From Acetobacter pomorum (GTDB lineage Bacteria > Pseudomonadota > Alphaproteobacteria > Acetobacterales > Acetobacteraceae): a DNA stretch of 64,000 nt. The notes under the pieces are model-generated. The model made no database searches. It was given only the letters and a program-made list of their open reading frames with translations, and had not been told where the DNA came from. The translations under genes were made by a program, and so were the position numbers. The stretch covers positions 279,784 through 343,783 of the forward strand of contig NZ_PEBQ01000093.1 in the NCBI RefSeq assembly GCF_002738225.1, read 5' to 3'. Positions 1 through 7,815 of the stretch are shown here, piece by piece. Position 1 is the first letter of the stretch, and each line of letters begins with the position of its first letter.

Positions 1-729
1 GTCAAGCAGGGCTTCAAGATGAAGCTGGGCCATAAGGTGACCAAAGCCGAAAAAACCAAAAAAGGCGTGGTGCTGACGGTTGAACCTTCAGCCGGTGGCG
101 CAGCAGAAACGCTTGAAGCCGATGTGGTTCTGGTTGCAGTAGGCCGCACGGCTGCCAGCAAGAATATGGGGCTGGAAGAAGCCGGTATTGCGCTGGATAA
201 ACGCGGCCGTGTTGAGGTGGATGCCCATTACGCCACCAGTGTGCCGGGCATTTACGCCATTGGCGATGTAATTGCAGGCCCCATGCTGGCCCACAAGGCA
301 GAAGAAGAAGGCGTAGCCTTGGCAGAACTGCTGGCTGGCCAGGCCGGGCATGTCAATTACGATGCCATTCCGGGCGTGATTTATACATGGCCGGAAGTTG
401 CTTCCGTTGGCTTTACGGAAGAGCAGCTTAAAGAAAAGGGCGTGGCTTACAAAATCGGTAAGTTCCCCTTCATGGCCAATGGCCGTGCCCGCGCTTTGGG
501 CATGACGGATGGTTTTGTGAAGGTGCTTGCAGATAAGCAGACAGACCGCGTTCTGGGTGTGCATATTATTGGCCCATGTGCTGGCGAGCTGATTGCCGAA
601 GCCACAATGGCCATTGAATTTGGGGCATCTGCCGAAGATATTGGCCGCGTGTGCCACGCACATCCAACCCTGAGTGAAGCTGTGAAGGAAGCCGCGTTGG
701 GCGCTGACAACCGCGCGATCAACATCTGA
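1..729 (+). CDS. lpdA: Dihydrolipoamide dehydrogenase (E3), C-terminal half, 5' end outside window
   Basis: FAD-dependent E3 subunit that reoxidises dihydrolipoyl groups of 2-oxoacid dehydrogenase complexes with NAD+. The window enters the gene mid-frame; 242 residues remain of a family usually about 470 long. Visible are the second FAD contact (YAIGDV, followed by LAHKAEEEG), the dimerisation domain starting near [14 protein letters not shown], and the catalytic His-Glu motif HAHPTLSEA near the C terminus. The frame is open from base 1, so the first visible Met is not the start. The redox-active disulfide lies outside the window, so assignment to E3 rather than a related disulfide reductase rests on the C-terminal motifs, which fit E3 well. 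Confidence 0.93.
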   Translation, partial: VKQGFKMKLGHKVTKAEKTKKGVVLTVEPSAGGAAETLEADVVLVAVGRTAASKNMGLEEAGIALDKRGRVEVDAHYATSVPGIYAIGDVIAGPMLAHKAEEEGVALAELLAGQAGHVNYDAIPGVIYTWPEVASVGFTEEQLKEKGVAYKIGKFPFMANGRARALGMTDGFVKVLADKQTDRVLGVHIIGPCAGELIAEATMAIEFGASAEDIGRVCHAHPTLSEAVKEAALGADNRAINI

Positions 730-794
730 AAGTTTCCTTCTCGCTGAAAGTGATGCCATACTCTCTTCCATTCAGAAGATGGGAGAGAGATGGC

Positions 795-1829
795 ATGTTT
801 GTGCCAAGGCATCCAACAATATGGGCAATGGCGGGCAGCCTGCTTTTGGCGCCGGGCGGCTTTGCCGCTGCCCAGACGCCTGCGCCAGATGCGTCCTCCC
901 AAACTGAAGATTCACGGCCCGAAAAATCATCCACACAGGGTGATGCGCCGCAAACAGCGCCTGTTACGCCCGATGCCCCAGATGGGCATGTGCCCTATAC
1001 ACCCCCACCAGAAGAAGCCGCGCAACTTCCCCCCATGCCTGTTGTGGATAATGAGGAAGCCCGAAAGGAAGCAGATAGCCTTACGCGGGATTTTCGGCAC
1101 GAAGTGCCCGTCGCCCTAAAAGTTTCTGCCGCGCGTAAGGTCGCATGGATTACGCTGGCCCGCCAGCAACTGGAACAGGCTGGATATAGTATTGATCGGC
1201 CACAGGTTTTGGTGGTGGTGGATCGGAATCCTTCCGTGCAGCGCCTGTGCCTGATTCTGGCTCTGCCAAATGATCCAGACTGGCAAGTTATTGGCAGTAC
1301 TAAGGTTTCTACCGGCACCACTGGGCGCAAATATTATTACATCACACCAACCGGGGTCTTTACCAACACGGCAGATCGGCTTGGATACCGCGCGCTGGGC
1401 ACCAAAAATGAAAACGGTATCCGCGGCAATGGTATTAAAGGCATGCGGGTGTGGGATTTTGGCTGGCAATGGGCCGAAAAAGGATGGCTACCCAGCCGGG
1501 AAAAAGGCCAGATCAGGCTGGAAATGCATGCAACAGACCCGATTTATCTGGAGCAACGGCTGGGGCACACGGCATCTGAAGGGTGTATTCGTATCCCCGC
1601 ATCTTTGAACGTGTTTATTGATAAGCACGGTTTGTTAGATGCAGAGTACGAGCAATGGGCCGCTGTGGATATTCGCTTCAGGGCCTTGTTGCGGTCAGAC
1701 AGAAAACCCTCCGCCATTTCTGGTATGGCGGTTGTGGTGGTGGATTCGGCCGATTATCACCCGGATGCCGATAAAACCGCAGTTTTTAAAGATATGACAG
1801 ACACACATAAAATAGCAGCGCGTGGGTAA
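795..1829 (+). CDS. L,D-transpeptidase (YkuD domain), secreted
   Basis: A 344-residue exported protein with a YkuD L,D-transpeptidase domain, the enzyme class that makes 3-3 peptidoglycan cross-links or anchors proteins to peptidoglycan. An N-terminal signal sequence (about residues 1-26, ending GGFAAAQ) precedes a Pro/Glu-rich linker. The catalytic motif HTASEGCIRIP carries His258, Ser261 and nucleophile Cys264. The ATG at 795 is chosen because GAGAGAG lies just upstream; GTG/ATG codons at 750/753 would add residues ahead of the signal peptide. It lies 65 bp after lpdA on the same strand and is followed by a strong hairpin terminator. The exact substrate is not visible from sequence. Confidence 0.85.
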   Translation: MFVPRHPTIWAMAGSLLLAPGGFAAAQTPAPDASSQTEDSRPEKSSTQGDAPQTAPVTPDAPDGHVPYTPPPEEAAQLPPMPVVDNEEARKEADSLTRDFRHEVPVALKVSAARKVAWITLARQQLEQAGYSIDRPQVLVVVDRNPSVQRLCLILALPNDPDWQVIGSTKVSTGTTGRKYYYITPTGVFTNTADRLGYRALGTKNENGIRGNGIKGMRVWDFGWQWAEKGWLPSREKGQIRLEMHATDPIYLEQRLGHTASEGCIRIPASLNVFIDKHGLLDAEYEQWAAVDIRFRALLRSDRKPSAISGMAVVVVDSADYHPDADKTAVFKDMTDTHKIAARG

Positions 1830-1858
1830 GGTTTTAGGCCGCAGGAATAAAAAGACAC

Positions 1859-1892
1859 AAAAGGCGTGCAACCTGTAAGCTGCACGCCTTTT
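1859..1892. terminator. Bidirectional intrinsic terminator
   Basis: An 11-bp perfect stem (AAAGGCGTGCA / TGCACGCCTTT) around a 10-base loop, with a T-rich tail on the plus strand and A-rich sequence upstream. It sits between the convergent transpeptidase and DUF3597 genes and could end both transcripts. Confidence 0.8.
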
Positions 1893-1930
1893 GTTTAGTC
1901 AAACCGGTCTAACTGGTTTTTTGCCAGATA

Positions 1931-2326
1931 TTACAGGCCAGCAGGCACTTTGCCGCCGTTTTCGGCCAGTTTCTGGCGTACTTCTTTAATCAGCCATACG
2001 TTCATGGTGGCGCTATCGTTTGTGTCACCCGTATAGCCCAGTTCGGCCGCCAGTTTCTTGCGGGCATCCAGAGAGCTATCAAGGCCCAGAAGCTTCAGCA
2101 GATCCACAATGGATTCCTGCCAGTTCAGGTTCTGGCCGTTTTTGGCAGCCATATCGGCCAGCACGGCATCAACATTTACCGGCGTGCCAGCAGGCGGAAT
2201 GGTGCCCGGTGCTGCAGCGGCAGCAGCAGAAGGCTGCGCACCTGCGTTGGCGGGGGATGTGGTGTCTGGCGTGGCGGCCTTGGCATGATGGAAAATGGCA
2301 GAGAGAATGGAGCCAAAAATGCTCAT
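1931..2326 (-). CDS. DUF3597 family protein
   Basis: A 131-residue protein recognisable as DUF3597 by its N terminus (MSIFGSILSAIF) and by a C-terminal helical region resembling a LysM-associated or peptidoglycan-related small domain (WQESIVDLLKLLGLDSSLDAR, then KLAAELGYTGD). An Ala/Pro-rich linker (about residues 20-50) separates the two parts. The start at 2326 is supported by AAGGAT 8 bases upstream; an in-frame ATG ten codons earlier lacks this. The family has no established biochemical function, and nothing in the neighbourhood assigns one. Confidence 0.75.
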   Translation of the reverse strand: MSIFGSILSAIFHHAKAATPDTTSPANAGAQPSAAAAAAPGTIPPAGTPVNVDAVLADMAAKNGQNLNWQESIVDLLKLLGLDSSLDARKKLAAELGYTGDTNDSATMNVWLIKEVRQKLAENGGKVPAGL

Positions 2327-2537
2327 GTTCAGAAATCCTTTCGCAAGAGCCAGCATGACTTTTACAATACAATTAAAGCAGAATGCTTAAAGGCAAGCCA
2401 TGCAACTGCCCCTAAGCATACAGCAGCCCTGTGTGTTGCATAGAGCGCTTAATGCTTTCTGAACATTAAGTTTTTTTACATGATATGGCTGAAAAAAGGC
2501 AGTCGGCGCTGCACGCCCCCAGCAAGCGGGGCATAAA

Positions 2538-2577
2538 AAAAGGGTATGGGCCGCTAACTGGCAACCCATACCCTTTT
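2538..2577. terminator. Strong intrinsic terminator downstream of ahcY
   Basis: Perfect 13-bp arms (AAAAGGGTATGGG / CCCATACCCTTTT) with a 14-base loop. On the minus strand the hairpin is followed by a run of T, so it ends the ahcY transcript. The 200 bp between this site and the DUF3597 start hold no credible gene. Confidence 0.88.
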
Positions 2578-2596
2578 GCGCGTCTGATCTAAAAAA

Positions 2597-3886
2597 TCAG
2601 TAGCGGTAATCGTGGTGCTTGAACGGGCCGTTCATATGCACGCCAATATATTCGGCCTGCTTTTTGCTCAGCTTGCTCAAATGTGCGCCAACCTTGGCCA
2701 GATGCAGGTCTGCAACCTTTTCATCCAGCTTTTTGGGCAGGGTGTACACTTTGGCTTCGTATTTACCTTCCGGTGCTGTCCACAGTTCAATCTGGGCCAG
2801 TGTCTGGTTGGTGAAGGAAGCAGACATCACGAAGGAGGGATGACCTGTGGCGTTGCCAAGGTTGACCAGACGACCTTCGGAGAGAACAATCAGGCGCTTG
2901 CCATCGGGGAACAGAACTTCATCCACCTGCGGCTTGATGTTTTCCCACGGGAAGTTACGCAGCGCGTTGATCTGAATTTCAGAATCAAAGTGCCCGATGT
3001 TGCACACAATGGCGCGGTTTTTCATGGCGCGCATGTGGTCAATCGTAATCACGTCCACGTTGCCGGTGGCGGTTACAAAGATGTCACCACGGGGGGCACC
3101 TTCTTCCATCGTCACCACTTCGTAGCCTTCCATGGCGGCCTGAAGAGCGCAGATGGGGTCCACTTCCGTAACCAGAACGCGGCAGCCTGCATTGCGCAGG
3201 GAGGCAGCGGAGCCTTTACCCACATCACCATAACCGGCCACAACGGCAACTTTACCAGCCATCATCACGTCTGTGCCACGGCGGATTGCGTCCACCAGGC
3301 TTTCACGGCAACCATACAGGTTATCAAACTTGGATTTGGTAACACTGTCGTTCACGTTAATGGCGGGAACCTTCAATGTACCTTTTTTCTGCATTTCCCA
3401 CAGGCGGTGCACACCTGTTGTGGTTTCTTCAGAAAGGCCTTTCACGTTGGCCAGCAGTTCGGGGTATTTGTCGTGCATCAGCACGGTCAGATCACCGCCG
3501 TCATCCAGAATCATGTTCGGGGTCCAGCCATCGGGGCCCTTCACGGTCTGTTCAATGCACCACCAGAATTCTTCTTCCGTCAGGCCTTTCCATGCAAATA
3601 CGGGAATACCCGCAGCAGCAATGGCAGCCGCAGCGTGGTCCTGCGTGGAGAAGATGTTGCAAGATGACCAACGTACCGTAGCACCAAGGGCCACCAGCGT
3701 TTCAATCAGCACGGCGGTCTGGATGGTCATGTGCAGGCAGCCGGCAATGCGTGCGCCTTTCAGCGGCTTGCTCTGGCCATATTCCTCGCGCAGGGCCATC
3801 AGGCCGGGCATTTCACCTTCGGCAATGGAAATTTCCTTGCGGCCCCACTCAGCGAGAGAGAGATCCTTAACCTTGTAATCGCTCAT
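2597..3886 (-). CDS. ahcY: Adenosylhomocysteinase
   Basis: S-adenosyl-L-homocysteine hydrolase, which splits SAH into adenosine and homocysteine in the methyl cycle; cytosolic NAD-dependent tetramer. At 429 residues it lacks the about 40-residue insert of longer bacterial and plant forms. Diagnostic segments include [16 protein letters not shown], the catalytic region [12 protein letters not shown], the NAD-binding [10 protein letters not shown], and a C terminus ending PFKHHDYRY. The start at 3886 gives the conserved [15 protein letters not shown]; longer in-frame starts add cysteine-rich non-conserved sequence. It is divergent from plsC across a 179-bp gap. No SAH or SAM-II riboswitch core could be recognised in the leader. 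Confidence 0.97.
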   Translation of the reverse strand: MSDYKVKDLSLAEWGRKEISIAEGEMPGLMALREEYGQSKPLKGARIAGCLHMTIQTAVLIETLVALGATVRWSSCNIFSTQDHAAAAIAAAGIPVFAWKGLTEEEFWWCIEQTVKGPDGWTPNMILDDGGDLTVLMHDKYPELLANVKGLSEETTTGVHRLWEMQKKGTLKVPAINVNDSVTKSKFDNLYGCRESLVDAIRRGTDVMMAGKVAVVAGYGDVGKGSAASLRNAGCRVLVTEVDPICALQAAMEGYEVVTMEEGAPRGDIFVTATGNVDVITIDHMRAMKNRAIVCNIGHFDSEIQINALRNFPWENIKPQVDEVLFPDGKRLIVLSEGRLVNLGNATGHPSFVMSASFTNQTLAQIELWTAPEGKYEAKVYTLPKKLDEKVADLHLAKVGAHLSKLSKKQAEYIGVHMNGPFKHHDYRY

Positions 3887-4065
3887 GTTATCCTGTCTTC
3901 CTGTGCAGATCGGGCTTTCTATACAGCGTGGGGCAGGTGGATGCCAGCCGAAACCGGCATGGCAGACGCAGCACCTGTATGCTTGCCGCTTGCATACGGG
4001 CTTTTTTTCTGGTGTCCAGATGCAACATGTCATGATGATTTTTGAGGCTGTGCCGGGTTTTTTAA

Positions 4066-4788
4066 ATGTCTGTGCTTCGTTCTGTTCTGTTTAATGTTCT
4101 GGCTTTTCTGCTTACGCTGCTTATGGGGGTTGGGGCTTTTCCCATCCGCTGGTTTGCGCATGGGCTGGCGCTGCCTTATGCAAAATTGTGGTCCCGGCTG
4201 GTTTTGGCGCTGTTTCGCAGCATTTGCGGCGTAAAAGTTCAGATCACGGGGCTGGAGCATCTGCCCGCCAGTGGCCCGGCCCTTATTGCATCCCAACATC
4301 AATCCGCTTTTGATACGCTGGTGTGGATGCTGCTGCTGCCACGCCCCTGTTATGTGATGAAAGGGGAACTGCGGCGTATTCCACTACTGGGCCCCATGCT
4401 GGTTTTAACGGGCATGATGCCTATTGAGCGTGCAGCAGGAGCCAAGGCCATGCGCATGCTGTTGCAGGAAACAGACAAAGCCCTGAAGGCAAACCGGCAG
4501 ATCATTATTTTCCCTGAGGGTACACGCACAGCACCGGGTGAACATGTGGCGCTTAAACCCGGCATTGCTGCCATGGCCAACCATGCCAAACTGCCGGTTA
4601 TTCCGGTTGCCACCAATTCTGGCCTGTTCTGGGGGCGGAATGCGTTTTTCAAGCGCTCTGGTGTTTTGCACATTGCCATTGGCCCGGCTGTAGGTCCGGC
4701 CAAACGGGCAGCTTTGTTGCAGGATATTGAAACAGGTTGGCGCGGATTGGAAAAAACCTTCCAGCCCATAGCTGAGAGCAGGGGATAA
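4066..4788 (+). CDS. plsC: 1-acyl-sn-glycerol-3-phosphate acyltransferase
   Basis: Membrane-bound lysophosphatidic acid acyltransferase that forms phosphatidic acid in phospholipid synthesis. The 240-residue protein begins with a hydrophobic segment (about residues 8-30) and carries the acyltransferase signature HQSAFD (HX4D; catalytic His and Asp) and the substrate-binding FPEGTR motif. Length and motif spacing fit PlsC. The ribosome-binding site at the chosen ATG is weak. It is divergent from ahcY and followed by the AT-rich gap with DnaA boxes. Confidence 0.92.
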   Translation: MSVLRSVLFNVLAFLLTLLMGVGAFPIRWFAHGLALPYAKLWSRLVLALFRSICGVKVQITGLEHLPASGPALIASQHQSAFDTLVWMLLLPRPCYVMKGELRRIPLLGPMLVLTGMMPIERAAGAKAMRMLLQETDKALKANRQIIIFPEGTRTAPGEHVALKPGIAAMANHAKLPVIPVATNSGLFWGRNAFFKRSGVLHIAIGPAVGPAKRAALLQDIETGWRGLEKTFQPIAESRG

Positions 4789-4800
4789 AGTGGCAAGGCT

Positions 4801-4809
4801 TGTGGATAA
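4801..4809 (-). promoter_or_regulatory. DnaA box TTATCCACA
   Basis: Exact match to the high-affinity DnaA box, immediately after plsC. Confidence 0.6.
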
Positions 4810-4912
4810 CTTTGTGGAATTTATCTTGCCTCTCTGCACGTGCCAGACAGTAATCAGATGCCTTTTTCTGTAAAAAGCTGCAAAGCCGCTTATAAATACT
4901 TTGTAAATTTTT

Positions 4913-4921
4913 TGTGAATAA
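4913..4921 (-). promoter_or_regulatory. DnaA box TTATTCACA
   Basis: Match to the TTATNCACA consensus within the AT-rich stretch. Confidence 0.55.
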
Positions 4922-5053
4922 CAAAGGTGTTCTGTTTTTCTGTTTTGTATCAACGGGTTTTGATTAGGGAAAATAATCAACCCTAAAATCTCCACCAGCT
5001 TTTTTTCTATAACCTGCGTGAATATGACAGAATAGAGCCGATGCACTCTTGCC

Positions 5054-5062
5054 TGTGGATAA
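5054..5062 (-). promoter_or_regulatory. DnaA box TTATCCACA
   Basis: Second exact high-affinity DnaA box, 53 bp before the DUF2125 start. Confidence 0.6.
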
Positions 5063-5114
5063 AAGGCGGGACTCTGTAGAAAACCGCCATGCATGTTCAG
5101 GAAGAGGGGGAGTG

Positions 5115-6200
5115 ATGAAAAAAGCGCTTCTTGGTGTTGTGGCAGGAGCCTGTGGCTGCCTTCTGGTTTTAAGTGGCTATTGGTGGATCAGTGTCCAGTA
5201 TCTGCAAAAGCAGGCAGATACTCTGCCATCGGGCTGTCAGGCGCATTATGTTTCCCGCTCGGTGCAGGGGTGGCCGTGGCATGCGCAGATGCAGGCACAA
5301 AATATACGCATGGTGTGTGCGCCGCTTTTGGCTGCTCACCCTTCGGCTTTTCAGGTTATTTACGCAGCGGCCCGTATAACGGCGGATATGGCCTTCTGGC
5401 GCCCTTTTTCTGTGCATGTGCGGCTGGTTGGCCCTATGGTGGTAGAAACCATTTACGACAAACAAGGCGCAGAGGTTCCCTCTTTTTTGCGTGTTGAGGG
5501 CAGCCCTGTAGATCTGACTTTACCATTAGCCAGAAAAACGGCAGGGCATGCGGTTTTTCTGGCCCCTTTTGTGCATGTGCTGTTTCCGGCTGGCGCAAGC
5601 CATATGGGGGATATGGTGTTGCAGAATGTGCAGGGCAAAGCTTTTTGGAACATGCGGGCCACGCAGGAGCAAAGTGCCGCAGCCATTTACATTAAGGCGC
5701 AACATTGGGGCATACCCGGCTGGCAAACTGTGCTGGAACATGTGCAGGCAGCGGTTGCCGTGCCGGGGCCGGCAGCAAGCGTATGGAAAAGCGTTTTTCC
5801 CACCAATGGTGGGCCAGCATGGCCAGATGTGCTGGTGCAACGTTTTTCAATGCACTGGCGAGATCTGAACCTGAATATGACAGGCCAGTTACGTGGCGGA
5901 GATCTTGCTCACCCAACGGGGGACTTCTGGCTGAGCGTGGCACACTGGCGCCCGTTTTTAGAAAATCTACGGCGCGAAGGCATGCTTTCTGCGCAGGAGG
6001 CTGTTGGCATGGCCTCCATGTTGGCGCGTATTACACAGGAACAATCAGATAACCTGCAAATGCCTTTGATGCTGCGTAATGGCACCCTGCAATTGGGCAC
6101 GGTGCCATTTTCTGCCTTGCAGCCTGTTTTTCAGGCGGTGCGTCATGCTGCGCAGGAAAGCGGCGCACAAGCGCAAGCCCGGATCCATTCCCATCCCTGA
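5115..6200 (+). CDS. DUF2125 domain-containing protein
   Basis: A 361-residue alphaproteobacterial DUF2125 protein of unknown function. It begins with a single membrane anchor or signal segment (KKALLGVVAGACGCLLVLSG) followed by a large predicted periplasmic domain, including the family-like SVQGWPWHA segment near residue 50. The start at 5115 is preferred over an upstream in-frame codon at 5049 because AGGGGGA lies 4 bases before it and because it places the hydrophobic segment at the N terminus. It converges on gloB with a 10-bp gap. Confidence 0.75.
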   Translation: MKKALLGVVAGACGCLLVLSGYWWISVQYLQKQADTLPSGCQAHYVSRSVQGWPWHAQMQAQNIRMVCAPLLAAHPSAFQVIYAAARITADMAFWRPFSVHVRLVGPMVVETIYDKQGAEVPSFLRVEGSPVDLTLPLARKTAGHAVFLAPFVHVLFPAGASHMGDMVLQNVQGKAFWNMRATQEQSAAAIYIKAQHWGIPGWQTVLEHVQAAVAVPGPAASVWKSVFPTNGGPAWPDVLVQRFSMHWRDLNLNMTGQLRGGDLAHPTGDFWLSVAHWRPFLENLRREGMLSAQEAVGMASMLARITQEQSDNLQMPLMLRNGTLQLGTVPFSALQPVFQAVRHAAQESGAQAQARIHSHP

Positions 6201-6210
6201 GCAGACATTT

Positions 6211-6936
6211 TCAGAACGTATCTTTTTCACGGCGCAACTGGGCAAAGGTTTGCACATCCGGAGCGCGTAAAAAGGGGTTGGTGGCGCGTTCTATCCCCAA
6301 TGTGGAAGGCACGGTGGGTTTGTTTTCTGCCCGCAGGCGGCGTACTTCTGCCACACGTTCCTTTAGGGCCGTATTATGTGGTTCCGCATGCAGGGCAAAG
6401 ACGCTGTTGCCCAATGTATATTCGTGCCCGCAATATACGCGCGTTGCATCAGGCAAGGTATCCAGCTTGTGCAGGCTGGCAAACATTTGTGCGGCAGTGC
6501 CTTCAAATAGCCGCCCACAACCAAGGCTGAACAGCGTATCCCCACAGAACAGAGAGGGCGGGTTGGGGAAGTAATAGCAAATATGCCCCAACGTATGGCC
6601 CGGCACAGCAATAACGGTGCCAATACAGTTTCCAACAGCAATGCTGTCCTGATCATGCAGGGCAATATCCAGCGGTGGCATACGCTGTTGTTCGGCTGCG
6701 GGGCCAGCCACGCGGGCATGATAACGCTGGCGGAGGGTTTCTGTGCCTCCGGTGTGGTCATGGTGGTGGTGGGTCAGCAAAATCAGATCCAGCCTGCCAC
6801 CGTGCTTTTCAATAAAACTGGCAACGGGCGCGGCTTCTCCGGGGTCTATCACGGCAGTTGTGCCTGTCTCCGTATCGCGCAGAAACCACGCATAATTGTC
6901 GGACAGAACGGGAATGGTCTGAACATCAAGAGACAT
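6211..6936 (-). CDS. gloB: Hydroxyacylglutathione hydrolase (glyoxalase II)
   Basis: Hydrolyses S-D-lactoylglutathione to D-lactate and glutathione, the second step of methylglyoxal detoxification. The metallo-beta-lactamase-fold metal motif THHHHDHTGG is intact, as are downstream ligands in PGHTLGHICYY and CGDTLFSLGCGRLFEG, and the C-terminal CGHEYT with the HxxAP-type substrate domain. The 241-residue length is normal. The start at 6936 is supported by AGGAG just upstream. It is divergent from a methyltransferase gene, an arrangement common in alphaproteobacteria. Confidence 0.95.
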   Translation of the reverse strand: MSLDVQTIPVLSDNYAWFLRDTETGTTAVIDPGEAAPVASFIEKHGGRLDLILLTHHHHDHTGGTETLRQRYHARVAGPAAEQQRMPPLDIALHDQDSIAVGNCIGTVIAVPGHTLGHICYYFPNPPSLFCGDTLFSLGCGRLFEGTAAQMFASLHKLDTLPDATRVYCGHEYTLGNSVFALHAEPHNTALKERVAEVRRLRAENKPTVPSTLGIERATNPFLRAPDVQTFAQLRREKDTF

Positions 6937-7017
6937 GGGAAAACTCCTGCGGTGGAATTTTAAGAATAGAGAAGGCAGATCATGACGGGGGTACAAGCCG
7001 TATGATAGACATGCAGA

Positions 7018-7791
7018 ATGTTCGACGTCATGCCGCCGGAAAGCAGTTTTTATACCACAGTCCGTGGCCAGGGGTTTCTGGCTCTGGTGGGTGAGCGCCT
7101 GCGCTGGTTCTGGCCAGATCTGGGGCAGGCGCATGCTGTTCTGGGTTTGGGGAACGCCGCTGCGTATCTGGAAAAGCTGGAGAGCGGCAAAAACACGCCC
7201 ACCTGTTTGGTGGCGGCCAATGCGCCGCAATGGAGTGAGGCATCTGTGCCTGGCCGAAGCTGCGTGGTGGATATGCACAGTCTGCCGTTTCAGCCAGAGC
7301 AGTTTGACCGTGTCTTGATGGTGCATGCACTCGATGATCGTAAAAACTCCGTATCTGTTTTGCGGGCCGCAGGGCAGGTGATGAAGCCCGATGGCAGGCT
7401 CCTGCTTGTGGTGCCCAGCCGTTTTGGGGGCCGTGCCCGGTTGCGTGGCACGCCATTTTGGCATGATGCGGCTTTTTCCCGCCGCTGTCTCCGGCACATG
7501 CTGGCTGCCGCCATGCTTAGGCCGGAACAGTGGGATGAGGCCATTTTTCTGCCCACAGGGGCCATGCGCTGGCTACGCCATAACGGGCGCAAAATGGATA
7601 TTGCAGGCAAAGTGTTATGCCCCGGTGCAGGAAGCCTGATACTGGTGGAAGCTGTGCGGGATGAGTATTCGGCACTTTCCCTGCCGGTAAAGGCGCGGCA
7701 GCGTTGGCTCTCTCGCTCCCTGTTGCCGGTAAGGGGCACAGCAAAGGCCATGCAGGACAGAAAATACGTTTCGCGCATTTCGCGGCGTTGA
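7018..7791 (+). CDS. Class I SAM-dependent methyltransferase
   Basis: A 257-residue protein of the small Rossmann methyltransferase type found next to gloB in many alphaproteobacteria. Motif I is degenerate (VLGLGNAAAYL), but the later DMHSLPFQPEQFDRVLMVHALD and KPDGRLLLVVPSR segments match motifs around the SAM site and strand 5. An Arg-rich C terminus follows. An ATG at 6982 in the same frame is followed by a stop, so translation starts at 7018. The methyl acceptor is unknown. Its end is 24 bp before the hydrogenase-like cluster, but a functional link is not implied. Confidence 0.75.
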   Translation: MFDVMPPESSFYTTVRGQGFLALVGERLRWFWPDLGQAHAVLGLGNAAAYLEKLESGKNTPTCLVAANAPQWSEASVPGRSCVVDMHSLPFQPEQFDRVLMVHALDDRKNSVSVLRAAGQVMKPDGRLLLVVPSRFGGRARLRGTPFWHDAAFSRRCLRHMLAAAMLRPEQWDEAIFLPTGAMRWLRHNGRKMDIAGKVLCPGAGSLILVEAVRDEYSALSLPVKARQRWLSRSLLPVRGTAKAMQDRKYVSRISRR

Positions 7792-7815
7792 ATAGATTGT
7801 CATTAACCGGCTGTC

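Larger units (their letters stand above)
4789..5114. other. AT-rich intergenic region with three DnaA boxes; candidate replication-origin-like element
   Basis: This 326-bp gap between plsC and the DUF2125 gene has no credible gene. It contains three matches to the DnaA-box consensus TTATNCACA, all on the minus strand (4801-4809, 4913-4921, 5054-5062), two of them the high-affinity TTATCCACA. Between them are long A/T runs and an inverted repeat TTGATTA-N7-TAATCAA (4960-4980) overlapping TAGGG/CCCTA. Such clustering in so short a stretch is far from chance and is the hallmark of oriC or of a DnaA-titrating or DnaA-regulated site. Which of these applies is inference. Confidence 0.5.

Noticed and set aside
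1042..1050. A DnaA-box match TGTGGATAA
   Set aside because: It lies inside the L,D-transpeptidase coding sequence as a single isolated site, so it is probably coincidental.
2387..2569. Possible 60-residue gene on the minus strand
   Set aside because: It overlaps the ahcY terminator, has Cys-rich non-conserved composition and lacks a ribosome-binding site.
3887..4065. SAH or SAM-II riboswitch in front of ahcY
   Set aside because: The leader contains one small inverted repeat but none of the conserved core sequences of those riboswitch classes.
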